In this document: positions 1-8,396 of the stretch, one piece after another | Layout of the letters: each line of letters opens with the position of its first letter | How positions within the stretch are numbered: position 1 is the stretch's first letter | Assembly: GCA_030746435.1 (NCBI GenBank) | Contig: JASLMV010000016.1 | Span: forward strand, 1-64,000 | DNA length: 64,000 bases | Reading direction: 5' to 3' | Source: Gammaproteobacteria bacterium | Lineage (GTDB): Bacteria; Pseudomonadota; Gammaproteobacteria; Steroidobacterales; GCA-2729495 | Program-made: the position numbers and the translations under genes | Notes under the pieces: model-generated | Seen by the model: only the letters and a program-made list of their open reading frames with translations | Database searches by the model: none | Told to the model about the DNA's origin: nothing

Positions 1-852
1 GCTCCGCAGGTACTCCAGCGGCACCCGGGGGTCGCTCTCGTCCACGAAGTTACCTTGTTCATCAAACTTCGGCGGCAGAATCGGCGGCACATAAAAAATA
101 TTTGGCCCCGTGCCGTACTCCGGGTGTAGTGGCAGGGCCACCTGCCACTGGTTCACCAGCTTGTCGATCGGGCCGTCGACATCCTCCAGGAAACCCACGA
201 AGCGCAGCCGCCCCGGGCATTGCCGGGCACAGGCCGGCGCCACGCCCTCCTCCAGCCGCGGAAAACAGAATATGCACTTCTGGCTCTTGCCGGTCACGTA
301 GTTAAAGTACACCTTGTCGTACGGGCAGGCCTTGTTGCACTCCCGGAAACCCTGGCACGCGTCCTGGTCCACCAGTACCACCCCGTCAGCCGCGCGCTTG
401 TAGATCGCCCGCACCGGGCAGGCCTCCAGGCACGCAGGCTTGGTGCAGTGGTTACACAGCCTTGGAACGTAAAAATGGTAGTTGTTCGGGTAATCACCGC
501 TGGAGGTGTCCTCGTCCCAGTTGGCCCCCTTGCCCATCGGCCGTTCCTGCTGTAACCGCGCCTCGGTACCCTCGAAGTACACCGCCCGGTGGTTTAAGGC
601 GATCTCCTCGCCGTGGTCTTCCTTCGCCGCCAATACCCCGGGCTTTAAGCCCGTGCCCGCCTCGTTCCAGCCACCCCCACCGTCTTCCCAGTAGCGCGGA
701 TAACCCGGCCCCGGCTTGGTCTCCACGTTGTTCCACAGCATGTACTCCTGGCCCGGCTCGTCCGTCCACAGGCTCTTGCACGCCGCCGTGCACGCCTGAC
801 AACCGATGCACTTGTTCAGGTCTATTACCATGGCTACTTGCTTGTCGGTCAT
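1..852 (-). CDS. Type II DMSO-reductase-family iron-sulfur (beta) subunit, partial
   Basis: The protein would pass electrons between a molybdenum catalytic subunit and a haem or cytochrome acceptor. The first 284 residues are visible and the C-terminus lies beyond the window edge. Four cysteine groups are seen: C15/18/21/25, C133/136/141/145, C166/172/176 with Phe169 where a fourth Cys is expected, and C193/196/208/212. The third group reads CQGFRECNKACP, which aligns with the NarH motif that has Trp at this position and binds a [3Fe-4S] cluster. The EbdB/DdhB/SerB/NarH class is therefore the best fit, rather than DmsB. The start is ATG at 852, preceded by GAGGTAGGAAGGT. It lies 182 bases downstream of the alpha subunit gene on the same strand, so the two probably form one complex. 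A gamma subunit and a TorD-like chaperone would be expected outside the window. Confidence 0.9.
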   Translation of the reverse strand, partial: MTDKQVAMVIDLNKCIGCQACTAACKSLWTDEPGQEYMLWNNVETKPGPGYPRYWEDGGGGWNEAGTGLKPGVLAAKEDHGEEIALNHRAVYFEGTEARLQQERPMGKGANWDEDTSSGDYPNNYHFYVPRLCNHCTKPACLEACPVRAIYKRAADGVVLVDQDACQGFRECNKACPYDKVYFNYVTGKSQKCIFCFPRLEEGVAPACARQCPGRLRFVGFLEDVDGPIDKLVNQWQVALPLHPEYGTGPNIFYVPPILPPKFDEQGNFVDESDPRVPLEYLRS

Positions 853-867
853 ACCTTCCTACCTCGG

Positions 868-940
868 TGGGTTCGCGCCTCGTCGCTCTCGGCCATCCAT
901 GGCCTTCGCGACATTCAGGCATCCTGCCCAGCAAAGCCGC
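868..940. repeat. REP-like palindromic repeat, copy 1
   Basis: This segment contains the imperfect palindrome GGCCATCCATGGCC followed by CGCGACATT and CCAGCAAAGCCGC. A close copy is at about 39205-39279 in the same orientation. It sits in the gap between the alpha and beta genes of the molybdoenzyme, just upstream of the beta start. Nothing coding is seen in 853-1034. Confidence 0.6.
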
Positions 941-1034
941 AAATATAAATTTTATTTAGCCCTTTCCTCGTGTATTACACCCGGCAAAGCGCTCCTACAA
1001 ATATTCTCCAAACCCCAAAATATGTTTGTTGGCG

Positions 1035-3788
1035 TCAGGAAATATATTTTTCAAAGTCCATCGTAAAGTCTGCAATAGTTAAATTCGGTTCAAACGCTAA
1101 TGAACGATACGCAATGTGTCCATAACCAAAAGCAACCGATGTCGGTTTTATCAGTCCGGACGTCGGGATCACCGCACCAAAATTCTTGCGGCCACGGAAC
1201 ATCATCGGGTCCCAGCCATGGTACATAAAAGTCATCCCGGGCTGCATCGCCGACGTGACATGCGCCATTGCGATGAATGAGCCGAAGGAATTGAAAGCGC
1301 GAAGCAAATCGCCATCCTCGACGCCCCGGCTGGCAGCATCGTCGGGGTTCACGTAAATGTCGGGCTCGCCGCGCTGCAGGCTGACGAGCAGCGGGTCATC
1401 ACGCCACATACTGTGGATTCCGTGCCGGGCATGGCCCATCAGCATGCGCAACGGATAGCCGGCGACTTCCAGCGGCTCTCGGTACCCGGGCAAGGCCTCA
1501 CCTTCCTCCAGGAACCAGTCGTGGTCTATATAAAATTGCTGGCGGCCCGTTAGTGTCTTGTACGGTTTCTTATCGCGGGTACTGCGGATTATCGTGTCGT
1601 GATAAGCAGAATGCTCACCGTATATAACGTCTTCGGCATCATTAGTCTTCATAATTCCATGGCGCGCCATCTCTTCGAACGGTACCTGCGGCAATCCCTC
1701 GTTCAGGGGAATCATGAAATTGAGGATGTCTTCGGTCGATTTAACTGTGCCGTTCTTCGTGTACAGCGTATGGAACTGCTTGAAGTCGCGGCTGACCGGA
1801 ATCTGGTAATTGTCCTGAACCGGTGGAACATCGCGCTCGGTCGCACGCTCGCTGATTGCGCGGGCAAGGGCTTCCAGCACGGCAAAATCGTCTTTGGCCT
1901 CACCGAGTGGCGGCACAGCCTCGTCCATCGCCTGCACATAAGGCGTGCGCGGCTCCAGCAACATATCCATGCGCTCGTAATGTCCGGCGGCAGGCAGAAT
2001 GTAATCGGCGTACATCGGTGTTGTACCCATATCCGGTGCCGCCACGACTATCGTTTCCAGCTCCTCGAGTGCATCTTTGCGCCAGCGCTCTGAGGAACCG
2101 CGCCAGTTGGCCGGGTTGAGCCCCATGAACACACCCATCTTCCAGTCAATATCGTCGTAATTCGGGTAGTTACCTTCGGTCTGCGCTATCCGGTTGTACT
2201 TGTCATGGTGCTCTGCCAGCTCGTTGCCGTAAATCTCGCGGTTCAACTCGATGGCATTTGTCTGGCTGTAATCCCAGCGTGCCATCGTCGCCACCCGCAG
2301 CGTCGGCGGAATCCCCTCGAACGCAAAAGCTGCAATATCTTCGTCCCTGGGCATGTTCCAGAGTTGTAAGCCGGTACCCGGACGACCAAGGTTACCGGTC
2401 ACCGAGAGCAACAACATGAATGCGCGTTGCATCAGGTCGCCGTGTAACCACTTGCAGACTCGATAGCCCGAAAAAATCATCGATGCCTCGGATTCGGCAA
2501 AGGTACGCGCGACCTGACGAATCACTGAGTGTGCAACGCCCGTGATTCCGGATACGGTTTCCGGTGTATAACGCCCGTCACACTCGGTCTTGAGTGCCTG
2601 GAATACAGTCGTGACTTCGACCGGACCGTTTGGCGTATCTACCGTCCACTTGCCGTCTAGCTCCGGATCGAGGTCGCCGAGTTCCAGCGAGCGGGTCTCG
2701 GGAACCGGCGGCGCACCCGGGATGGGCATCGTGAAACCTGTGCCGGGAGCCAGCTGTATCGCGTTGGTATTTTTGTCGTGGATATAAAAGAGCTGGTCGG
2801 CATTGTCCTCGGTAAGGCCGAGGTCCGTTCCGCGCAGGAACTTGCCGTTATCTATCCGCACGAGGAAGGGCAGATCGCTCTGCTCCTTGATAAAGGCGGC
2901 ATCGTGCAGACCCTCCGACAGAACAACCTGCACCATCGACATCGCCAATGCTGCGTCAGTACCCGGTTTAGGGTTCACCCACTTACTCGAGTGCAGCGCC
3001 GTCGGGTTAAATTCCGGCACAATGGTGATGACTTCCGTACCGTTGTAACGCGCCTCCCAGAAAAAGTGCGCATCAGGGATGCGTGTCACGGCAGGATTGC
3101 AGTACCAGATCAGGCAACATTTCGACTTGAATACCGATGCCATGGTGTCGCCGAGCAACGGCTCACCGACAGTCATGTATATGCCGGTCGGCAAATCGCC
3201 CACGCCTGCAAAACTCTCGGGCAGCTCCGCCCCCGTTATGCACTGGAAACGCGCGAAAGCCGCAAAAGTTGCACGCTTCAGGAGCATCTGCGTGCCCAGC
3301 CCGAAGGTTACCGAGCGCGGGCCCGTAGCCACGACATGATCGATGTAACGGTCTGCTATCTCGCTGGCCGCCTGCTCCCAGGTAATGCGTTCCCATTGAC
3401 CTGCGCCGCGCTCACCCACCCGTTTCAGCGGATAGAGTATGCGCTGGTTGCCGTACATGTATTTCGCATGGCGCAAGCCTTTCTGGCAACCGCGCGGACC
3501 GTAATCCGGTGTGTCCGGAGTTGAGGGTGCATATTCAGCCTGCTGTTCTTCCCGCCAGACGATACCGTTGCGGACATAGACATTAAACGCACAGTTGCCG
3601 GTACAGTTCGTCCCATGACTGCCGCGCACGACCCGGTCCCAGGTCCACTTGTTGCGCATGATGTCTTCCCAGCGCCGGTAAGCACCGCCGGCATGTCCAG
3701 TGGCGCCCAGACTCCCGTATCTGAGCGTCAGCAGCGCACCGCCGCTGCCTGCCAGAAAACTGCGTCGGCTGGTACTAAGGCTAGGCAT
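1035..3788 (-). CDS. Type II DMSO-reductase-family molybdopterin catalytic (alpha) subunit
   Basis: This is a 917-residue bis-MGD molybdenum oxidoreductase, expected in the periplasm after Tat export (twin-Arg SRRSFLAGSGG near the N-terminus). The FS0 iron-sulfur ligands are H58-x3-C62-x3-C66-x34-C101, the same spacing as NarG. D198 in GVGDLP aligns with the NarG YCDLPP aspartate that ligates molybdenum, which defines the type II branch. Relatives include ethylbenzene, p-cymene and steroid C25 dehydrogenases, which hydroxylate hydrocarbons with water, and DMS dehydrogenase. The exact substrate cannot be read from the sequence. Start is the ATG at 3788 with GGAGAG seven bases upstream. The beta subunit follows immediately downstream. 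A paralogue is at 32006-34756. Confidence 0.92.
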   Translation of the reverse strand: MPSLSTSRRSFLAGSGGALLTLRYGSLGATGHAGGAYRRWEDIMRNKWTWDRVVRGSHGTNCTGNCAFNVYVRNGIVWREEQQAEYAPSTPDTPDYGPRGCQKGLRHAKYMYGNQRILYPLKRVGERGAGQWERITWEQAASEIADRYIDHVVATGPRSVTFGLGTQMLLKRATFAAFARFQCITGAELPESFAGVGDLPTGIYMTVGEPLLGDTMASVFKSKCCLIWYCNPAVTRIPDAHFFWEARYNGTEVITIVPEFNPTALHSSKWVNPKPGTDAALAMSMVQVVLSEGLHDAAFIKEQSDLPFLVRIDNGKFLRGTDLGLTEDNADQLFYIHDKNTNAIQLAPGTGFTMPIPGAPPVPETRSLELGDLDPELDGKWTVDTPNGPVEVTTVFQALKTECDGRYTPETVSGITGVAHSVIRQVARTFAESEASMIFSGYRVCKWLHGDLMQRAFMLLLSVTGNLGRPGTGLQLWNMPRDEDIAAFAFEGIPPTLRVATMARWDYSQTNAIELNREIYGNELAEHHDKYNRIAQTEGNYPNYDDIDWKMGVFMGLNPANWRGSSERWRKDALEELETIVVAAPDMGTTPMYADYILPAAGHYERMDMLLEPRTPYVQAMDEAVPPLGEAKDDFAVLEALARAISERATERDVPPVQDNYQIPVSRDFKQFHTLYTKNGTVKSTEDILNFMIPLNEGLPQVPFEEMARHGIMKTNDAEDVIYGEHSAYHDTIIRSTRDKKPYKTLTGRQQFYIDHDWFLEEGEALPGYREPLEVAGYPLRMLMGHARHGIHSMWRDDPLLVSLQRGEPDIYVNPDDAASRGVEDGDLLRAFNSFGSFIAMAHVTSAMQPGMTFMYHGWDPMMFRGRKNFGAVIPTSGLIKPTSVAFGYGHIAYRSLAFEPNLTIADFTMDFEKYIS

Positions 3789-3818
3789 CAAAGAACTCTC
3801 CGCATAAGACTTAAATTA

Positions 3819-4481
3819 TCAAAACTTGTCGTGCTGGCCGGGCATGACAAAATCTTCCTGCCCGACAGGCCCCAGTATGAACTCCACCAGGGCCATCCGG
3901 TCGTTGCCAAACAGCAACTCGTTATCAACCAGCATCGAAGGCGTGCCGAAGCCACCTTTCTGCAACAAATCGTCAACGTTCTTCGCCACAGCGGCAACCG
4001 TTTCGGGCGCATTCAACTGCTCTTCGAACAGCTCCCTTTCCATACCCGCCGCTGCCGCAAGCTTGGTAACAACCTGCGTATCGCAGATATCGGCACCGGC
4101 ACCGAAACAGGCCTCGAATACCCCGTAGGTGTACCCCTCTGCCATGCCCTGGGCCGCAGCCACTACCCCGCCTTGCAACGCAGCCGCCGGATCGAACGGC
4201 CAGTTAGCCGGAAGGTTCATGGGGAGCCCCCAGAACCTTGCCCACTCACCCAGATCCCTGAGCTGCCACGCGGCCTTGGCCGGGTTAGCAGACAGGCGTG
4301 TTGCCTGCAGCCCGGGATTCTCGGTCGCCAGGATCTTCGTGACCGAAACCGGCCGGTAATTTATCCGGGTCCGGTTACGTGTGGCCACATCGAGCAGTCT
4401 GACGAAGCCTATAAAACTCCACGGGCACGAATAGTCAAAAAAAAAGTCAAGTTCGCCGCCCTCGGGCATGGTATCCGTCAT
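3819..4481 (-). CDS. DsbA-family / 2-hydroxychromene-2-carboxylate isomerase-like protein
   Basis: The 220-residue thioredoxin-fold protein belongs to the DsbA/KGST/HCCA-isomerase superfamily. The N-terminal strand LDFFFDYSCPWSF holds a Cys19-Pro-Trp-Ser site. This resembles the FrnE-type CPWC motif with the second Cys replaced by Ser, as in the glutathione-dependent isomerases, which use a Ser. The C-terminal GGFGTPSMLVDNELLFGNDR is the conserved closing motif of the family. HCCA isomerases act in naphthalene-type aromatic degradation and relatives are glutathione S-transferases. No signal peptide is seen, so it is cytoplasmic. It lies 9 bases after the acyl-CoA synthetase gene and 30 bases before the molybdoenzyme alpha gene, suggesting a shared transcript. 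A true disulfide role is unlikely without the second Cys. Confidence 0.8.
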   Translation of the reverse strand: MTDTMPEGGELDFFFDYSCPWSFIGFVRLLDVATRNRTRINYRPVSVTKILATENPGLQATRLSANPAKAAWQLRDLGEWARFWGLPMNLPANWPFDPAAALQGGVVAAAQGMAEGYTYGVFEACFGAGADICDTQVVTKLAAAAGMERELFEEQLNAPETVAAVAKNVDDLLQKGGFGTPSMLVDNELLFGNDRMALVEFILGPVGQEDFVMPGQHDKF

Positions 4482-4490
4482 GCAACGGTC

Positions 4491-6017
4491 TCACATCTCA
4501 CGCAATTCGGTCTTCAGTATCTTGCCGCTCGCATTCCTCGGCATCATGTCGATAAATGCGACTTCCTTGGGCGTCTTGACACTGGATATCTTGCCGTCGC
4601 AGTACTCGATAACCCCCTCGTCCTGCAATTCTGACCCGGGTGAACGCACGACAAAAGCCTTGAGCTTTTCGCCCCACTTTTCATCCGGAATGCCAACGAC
4701 GGCAACATCGATAATTTCCGGATGCCTGATCAGGGTTTCCTCAACTTCGCGCGGGTATACGTTGATGCCGCCCGTAATCACCATGTCCTTGATACGATCA
4801 ACTATGTAGACATGGCCTTCATCATCTCTCTTGGCGAGATCGCCGACGGTAACCCAGCCGTCCCGATAAGACTCGGCCGTTTCTTCGGGCCGGTTCCAGT
4901 AACCATTGAACAGGCTCGGCCCGTTGACGAACAGTTCGCCGACTTCCTCGGGGCCACATTCGCTGCCGTCCGGGTTGCGAATCTCGACCAGCGTTCCCGG
5001 AAAGGGCTGCCCGACACATGCGACCTTGCGTAACTGGTCGCCCGTCCGCAGGTTCGCGACGAAGCCGCACTCGGTCGAGCCGTAAGTTTCGTGCAGGATC
5101 TGGCCAAAATGCCCGATGATTTTTTCCTTCATCTTCTGCGCCAGCGGGGCCGCGTTAGAAATGATGGTGTGCAGGGTTTCGCTGCGGTACTTGTCGAGCA
5201 CTTCCTGGCCCAGCGTGAATATGACGTTGAAGTGAGTCGGCACTCCGAAAAAACCGGTAATTTCGGATTCCTTGAACCGGCGCACGATATCTTCCGGGTC
5301 AAACTTATCCGTGATCTCGACATAGCCGCCGAAAAAGATCGGTGCCAGTACGAAGGCCATGCCCGCCCCGTGACATATAGGCGCGATAGCCAGGAACCGG
5401 TCATCAGGGCCGAAGCACCCGTACTCAACTGATATCTGGTAGAGCGCGATCACGCGCGAACGATGCGTAACCAGTACGCCCTTCGGCTGGCCCGTCGTGC
5501 CCGAGGTATAGGGAATGGTGAAGGTATCCCACTCGTCAACTACCGGGAGCTCTGCTATAGGCGATTGTTTCGCCAGCCAGTCTTCATACTCGGCACCGAT
5601 TTCTATGATCGTTTTGACCGTCGCAAAATCCTGGTCACGGAGTACAGGCGCCACATCCGAGTCCGCAAATACAACCTGCGCCTCGGCATCGTCGCAGATT
5701 GCAACCAGTTCCGGCGGAGCAAGCTTGGGGTTGATCGTCGCAATCCCGACGCCGGCCTGCGACGAGCCGAGTACGATCTCAACAAATTCTATGCAGTTCC
5801 TCGAGATGACCGCTGCGTGCTGGCCGGAGGCAACACCGAGGCCATTCAAAATACCGCTCGTCACCCGGTCGAAGCGCTCAACGAGTTCGGTGTAGGTGCG
5901 TTGGTTATCGTTACAGCGCGCCGCAATCTTCGTGGGATTGCGTTTCATCGCAGCCCGTACACCGCCGGGCAACGACAGGTGCTGAAAGGAAAACGGCAGT
6001 TCGGCTTTCTGACCCAT
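4491..6017 (-). CDS. Acyl-CoA synthetase (AMP-binding enzyme)
   Basis: This 508-residue ANL-superfamily ligase would activate a carboxylic acid to its CoA thioester with ATP. Visible motifs are the P-loop YTSGTTGQPKGVLVTH, the YGSTECG motif, the hinge region GDLAKRDDEGHVYIVDRIKD, GGINVYPREVEE and the C-terminal catalytic lysine motif NASGKILKTEL. The ATG at 6017 is chosen because an upstream in-frame start would run into the preceding gene, which ends at 6022. It is flanked by an amidohydrolase-fold gene and a thioredoxin-fold isomerase. Together with the 4-hydroxybenzoyl-CoA-reductase-like enzyme upstream, it is a candidate to make the CoA substrate of that enzyme. Substrate specificity is not readable. 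Confidence 0.92.
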   Translation of the reverse strand: MGQKAELPFSFQHLSLPGGVRAAMKRNPTKIAARCNDNQRTYTELVERFDRVTSGILNGLGVASGQHAAVISRNCIEFVEIVLGSSQAGVGIATINPKLAPPELVAICDDAEAQVVFADSDVAPVLRDQDFATVKTIIEIGAEYEDWLAKQSPIAELPVVDEWDTFTIPYTSGTTGQPKGVLVTHRSRVIALYQISVEYGCFGPDDRFLAIAPICHGAGMAFVLAPIFFGGYVEITDKFDPEDIVRRFKESEITGFFGVPTHFNVIFTLGQEVLDKYRSETLHTIISNAAPLAQKMKEKIIGHFGQILHETYGSTECGFVANLRTGDQLRKVACVGQPFPGTLVEIRNPDGSECGPEEVGELFVNGPSLFNGYWNRPEETAESYRDGWVTVGDLAKRDDEGHVYIVDRIKDMVITGGINVYPREVEETLIRHPEIIDVAVVGIPDEKWGEKLKAFVVRSPGSELQDEGVIEYCDGKISSVKTPKEVAFIDMMPRNASGKILKTELREM

Positions 6018-6021
6018 AGCT

Positions 6022-6879
6022 TTAACCAGGCAGATTGAAAACCCGCAATGCGTTCTCACGCATCAGCATCTTCTTCGAGTCTTCTTTCAGGCCCAGCTCA
6101 TCAACTTCCTTAACGGCACGCTCCGGGTCAATTACGGGCCAGTCAGTACCGAACATGACCTTGTGCTTGCCGTAGCTATTGGCGTAGTGCACATACGCTT
6201 CCGGCCAGTACTTCGGCGCGTAGGCATCGCCCGCTGTGTAGATATTCTCATGCTTCCAGCACATCGAAATCATTTCATCCGTCCACGGGATACCGATATG
6301 GATACCGATTAACCTCAATTCTGGAAAATCGATCGCGACCTGGTCAAGCGTAATCGGCCTCGCAACACTCGGAAGCCGGCGCTCGCGTGAATAGATGAGG
6401 TTGTGCCCGACCTGCATCATGATTGGAATATCGAGTTCACAACATTTCGCATAGTAGGGGTAATACTGGGCCGCATCGGGCGCGAGTCCGCACCAGTGCG
6501 GGTACAGGTGCGCGCCGACAAAACCGTATTCCTTTACCGCCTCTTCGAGATCGCGCAGACCCTGCATACCGCGGAAGGGGTCCACGCCCGCCAGGCCGGA
6601 AAAGCGGTCGGGGTATTGTTCACAGATCGTGTGCACGTCGGCGTAGGGAATCTCGAAACCACCCTGCATGCGGATATCGCCGGCGCGGACCGCGATCAGC
6701 AGCGACCGCTCGATGCCAGCCGCATCCATCTTCGGCAGGTAATCCTCGATGGATACACCGCCGCACATGTCTTCGGGCATGCGTATCTGTGCCTTGAACT
6801 CGTCATCCAGGCCGGTCTGGCCCTTGCTGACGGTATCGGGCGTAAACAAATTGCAGACGATATCAATAACGCCTGGCAT
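6022..6879 (-). CDS. Amidohydrolase-2 family (ACMSD-like) protein lacking HxH
   Basis: The 285-residue TIM-barrel protein belongs to the amidohydrolase-related family that includes ACMS decarboxylase and 4-oxalomesaconate hydratase. The barrel signatures HLYPHW, QVGHN, GIHIG and the C-terminal FGTDWP (metal/general-base Asp) are present, with the usual ending RENALRVFNL. The N-terminal strand, normally DxHxH, reads IDIVCNLF, so both metal-binding histidines are missing. It may bind metal differently or act without one. It is cytoplasmic (no signal). It lies four bases upstream of the acyl-CoA synthetase start, so the two are probably translationally linked. Family assignment is firm and the reaction is unknown. 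Confidence 0.85.
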   Translation of the reverse strand: MPGVIDIVCNLFTPDTVSKGQTGLDDEFKAQIRMPEDMCGGVSIEDYLPKMDAAGIERSLLIAVRAGDIRMQGGFEIPYADVHTICEQYPDRFSGLAGVDPFRGMQGLRDLEEAVKEYGFVGAHLYPHWCGLAPDAAQYYPYYAKCCELDIPIMMQVGHNLIYSRERRLPSVARPITLDQVAIDFPELRLIGIHIGIPWTDEMISMCWKHENIYTAGDAYAPKYWPEAYVHYANSYGKHKVMFGTDWPVIDPERAVKEVDELGLKEDSKKMLMRENALRVFNLPG

Positions 6880-6938
6880 AGCTTCCCTTTCCTGTACCAG
6901 GAGCAGGGCCGCTTAGCGCGCCCCGCCCGATTTAGCGA

Positions 6939-7850
6939 CTACTGACCCTCGAGGTCCCACGGACCCACGGAACGCGACCGTACCGGAATACCCGATATCA
7001 CGGGTGGGTTCACGGCCGGATCATAATTAATGGCATCGCCCTCGATAACTACTTTCGAGTTGATGGTAATCCAGTTGATCAGGTCACCGTCCAGCCGGAA
7101 AACCCCCCACCAGCCTTTTTCTTCACCCGCAACGAAATGGCCGTGCTTGACCATCGCGGGACGGAAGAAATAGGTGCCGGCTTCGGCATGACCGAAGTTG
7201 TAATCCAGGCTGCCTTCGAGGCTATAGGCCTCTTCGAATACCGGGTGATGCACCAGGCGGTTGTCTGACCAGCCCGGTGGTGCCCATGCCAGCATCGTAA
7301 TAAAGCCGGTGTTGTTGTTTTTCGGCGACGCCGGATCGTGGAACAGCGGTTTCAGTTTCAGGAAGCGTTGCGTATCGCCTTCGTAGGCGTTCGGCATCCA
7401 CTCCATCCGGTTCGAGTCCACGACGGTCAGTTCGCCGCGCGCTTTGGACACCGTATTCTGGCCACGGGAAATAAACTTGGCGCGGTCTTGCTTCGAAACG
7501 CTAAAGCCCCAGTCACCGTACTCGCGGAACAGCAGGATGTCGGTGCCGGCATCGACCTGGACGGGAGGAACTGCAAGCCCTGCCGGCGCACGCCAGTAGC
7601 AGCCCTTCGTCAATATCCGGTTGCCGAGTTTGACCCGGCCGCCCATGATGTACCACTCCGTGTCAGCATCATGAAACCCGCCGGGGCGGCTCCACGCTTT
7701 CCTGAAGTGCAGCCGGGTAGATGCCGAACCGTCTTCTTCGTCAAACGAGAGGTTCCGCTGCACGACGTGTTGATTACCGGAGCCCTTCGGCAGCTCGACC
7801 TGGTGCCAGACGAGATCAGCGTCCTGGATTGCTTCTACGTGCGGTCTCAC
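6939..7850 (-). CDS. Two-domain cupin-like protein (DUF4437-like)
   Basis: This 303-residue cytoplasmic protein appears to hold two cupin folds. The first is around residues 45-120 (ADTEWYIMGGRVKLG, then CYWRAPAGLAVPP). The second is around 185-275 (VFEEAYSLEGSLDYN, then AGTYFFRPAMVKHGHF). Histidines that could bind metal remain in the second half (HHPVFEE, KHGHF), whereas the first half has few. Such bicupins include dioxygenases and isomerases of aromatic metabolism, but no particular activity can be assigned. Its start overlaps the stop of the preceding lysine-tailed gene by 4 bases (ATGA), indicating translational coupling. Confidence 0.7.
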   Translation of the reverse strand: MRPHVEAIQDADLVWHQVELPKGSGNQHVVQRNLSFDEEDGSASTRLHFRKAWSRPGGFHDADTEWYIMGGRVKLGNRILTKGCYWRAPAGLAVPPVQVDAGTDILLFREYGDWGFSVSKQDRAKFISRGQNTVSKARGELTVVDSNRMEWMPNAYEGDTQRFLKLKPLFHDPASPKNNNTGFITMLAWAPPGWSDNRLVHHPVFEEAYSLEGSLDYNFGHAEAGTYFFRPAMVKHGHFVAGEEKGWWGVFRLDGDLINWITINSKVVIEGDAINYDPAVNPPVISGIPVRSRSVGPWDLEGQ

Positions 7851-8194
7851 TTGCGTTTACCCCTCTTCTTGGCCTTCTTCTTAGCCTTTTTCCTGGCTTT
7901 CTTTTTAGCTTTCCTCTTTGCTTTCTTTCTTGCCTTCTTCTTAGCGGTCGGCTTGCACTCGGCGAGGATGAATAAATCGTCGGTCATTCCCTTGGCCTGG
8001 TAAATTGCCTCGATGAATGCTTCGGTGGTTTCGCCATCGACGGGCACCTGGCCTTTCTTGCGCGATGATGCTTTCATTTCACGCCAGAGCTTGTTCGCGC
8101 GCTTCAGCGTTTGGTCCATCGCGTGGGCCACGTAGCGCGAATGGAAATCCCAGTCCCCGCGAATCTGGGACAGATCTACCTTTTTTTCAGACAT
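7847..8194 (-). CDS. Small protein with lysine-rich C-terminal tail
   Basis: The 115-residue protein has an ordered, helical-looking N-terminal part of about 80 residues (WDFHSRYVAHAMDQTLKRANKLW, shown here only as a landmark). It ends in a tail of about 30 residues made almost only of Lys, Arg and Ala in AKKK/ARKKAKK units. Such tails are known from histone-H1-like bacterial proteins and some ribosome- or nucleic-acid-binding proteins, but also occur as simple-sequence expansions. The N-terminal part is not recognised. Its ATGA overlap with the cupin gene suggests it belongs to the catabolic operon rather than to chromatin. The gene is real by context and coupling; the function is unknown. 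Confidence 0.65.
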   Translation of the reverse strand: MSEKKVDLSQIRGDWDFHSRYVAHAMDQTLKRANKLWREMKASSRKKGQVPVDGETTEAFIEAIYQAKGMTDDLFILAECKPTAKKKARKKAKRKAKKKARKKAKKKAKKRGKRK

Positions 8195-8344
8195 ACCTGA
8201 GTCTCGGTGAATGTTGATGTAATGCCGGCCCCCCTGGTTCGACCCGGGCTACGCCGGGCTGTCTTCTTTAAAGAGCCAGCTTCTTCACCACGAATTTAAG
8301 CAACCCTGTAGGGTTAAACAAGCTTGTTCGCACAATGGGCAGCG

Positions 8345-8362
8345 GCCGCACCACTGTGCGGC
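8345..8362. other. Hairpin downstream of the molybdenum hydroxylase genes
   Basis: A perfect 7-bp stem GCCGCAC/GTGCGGC with a CACT loop lies 35 bases past the end of the large-subunit gene. There is no T-run on the 3' side in the minus-strand sense, so a classical terminator is not supported. The surrounding 202-base gap (8195-8396) may hold a separate promoter for the lysine-tail/cupin genes. Confidence 0.35.
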
Positions 8363-8396
8363 GAAAAAATGGTGAAATGCCTGAACTACGGACCTC

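Noticed and set aside
2778-3524. Plus-strand frame inside the molybdoenzyme gene
   Set aside because: It lies wholly opposite a conserved gene and has no ribosome site or domain.
3615-4634. Long plus-strand reading frame opposite the molybdoenzyme and thioredoxin-fold genes
   Set aside because: It is an open frame created by the G+C-rich codons of the minus-strand genes, with arginine- and alanine-rich low-quality sequence and no recognisable domain.
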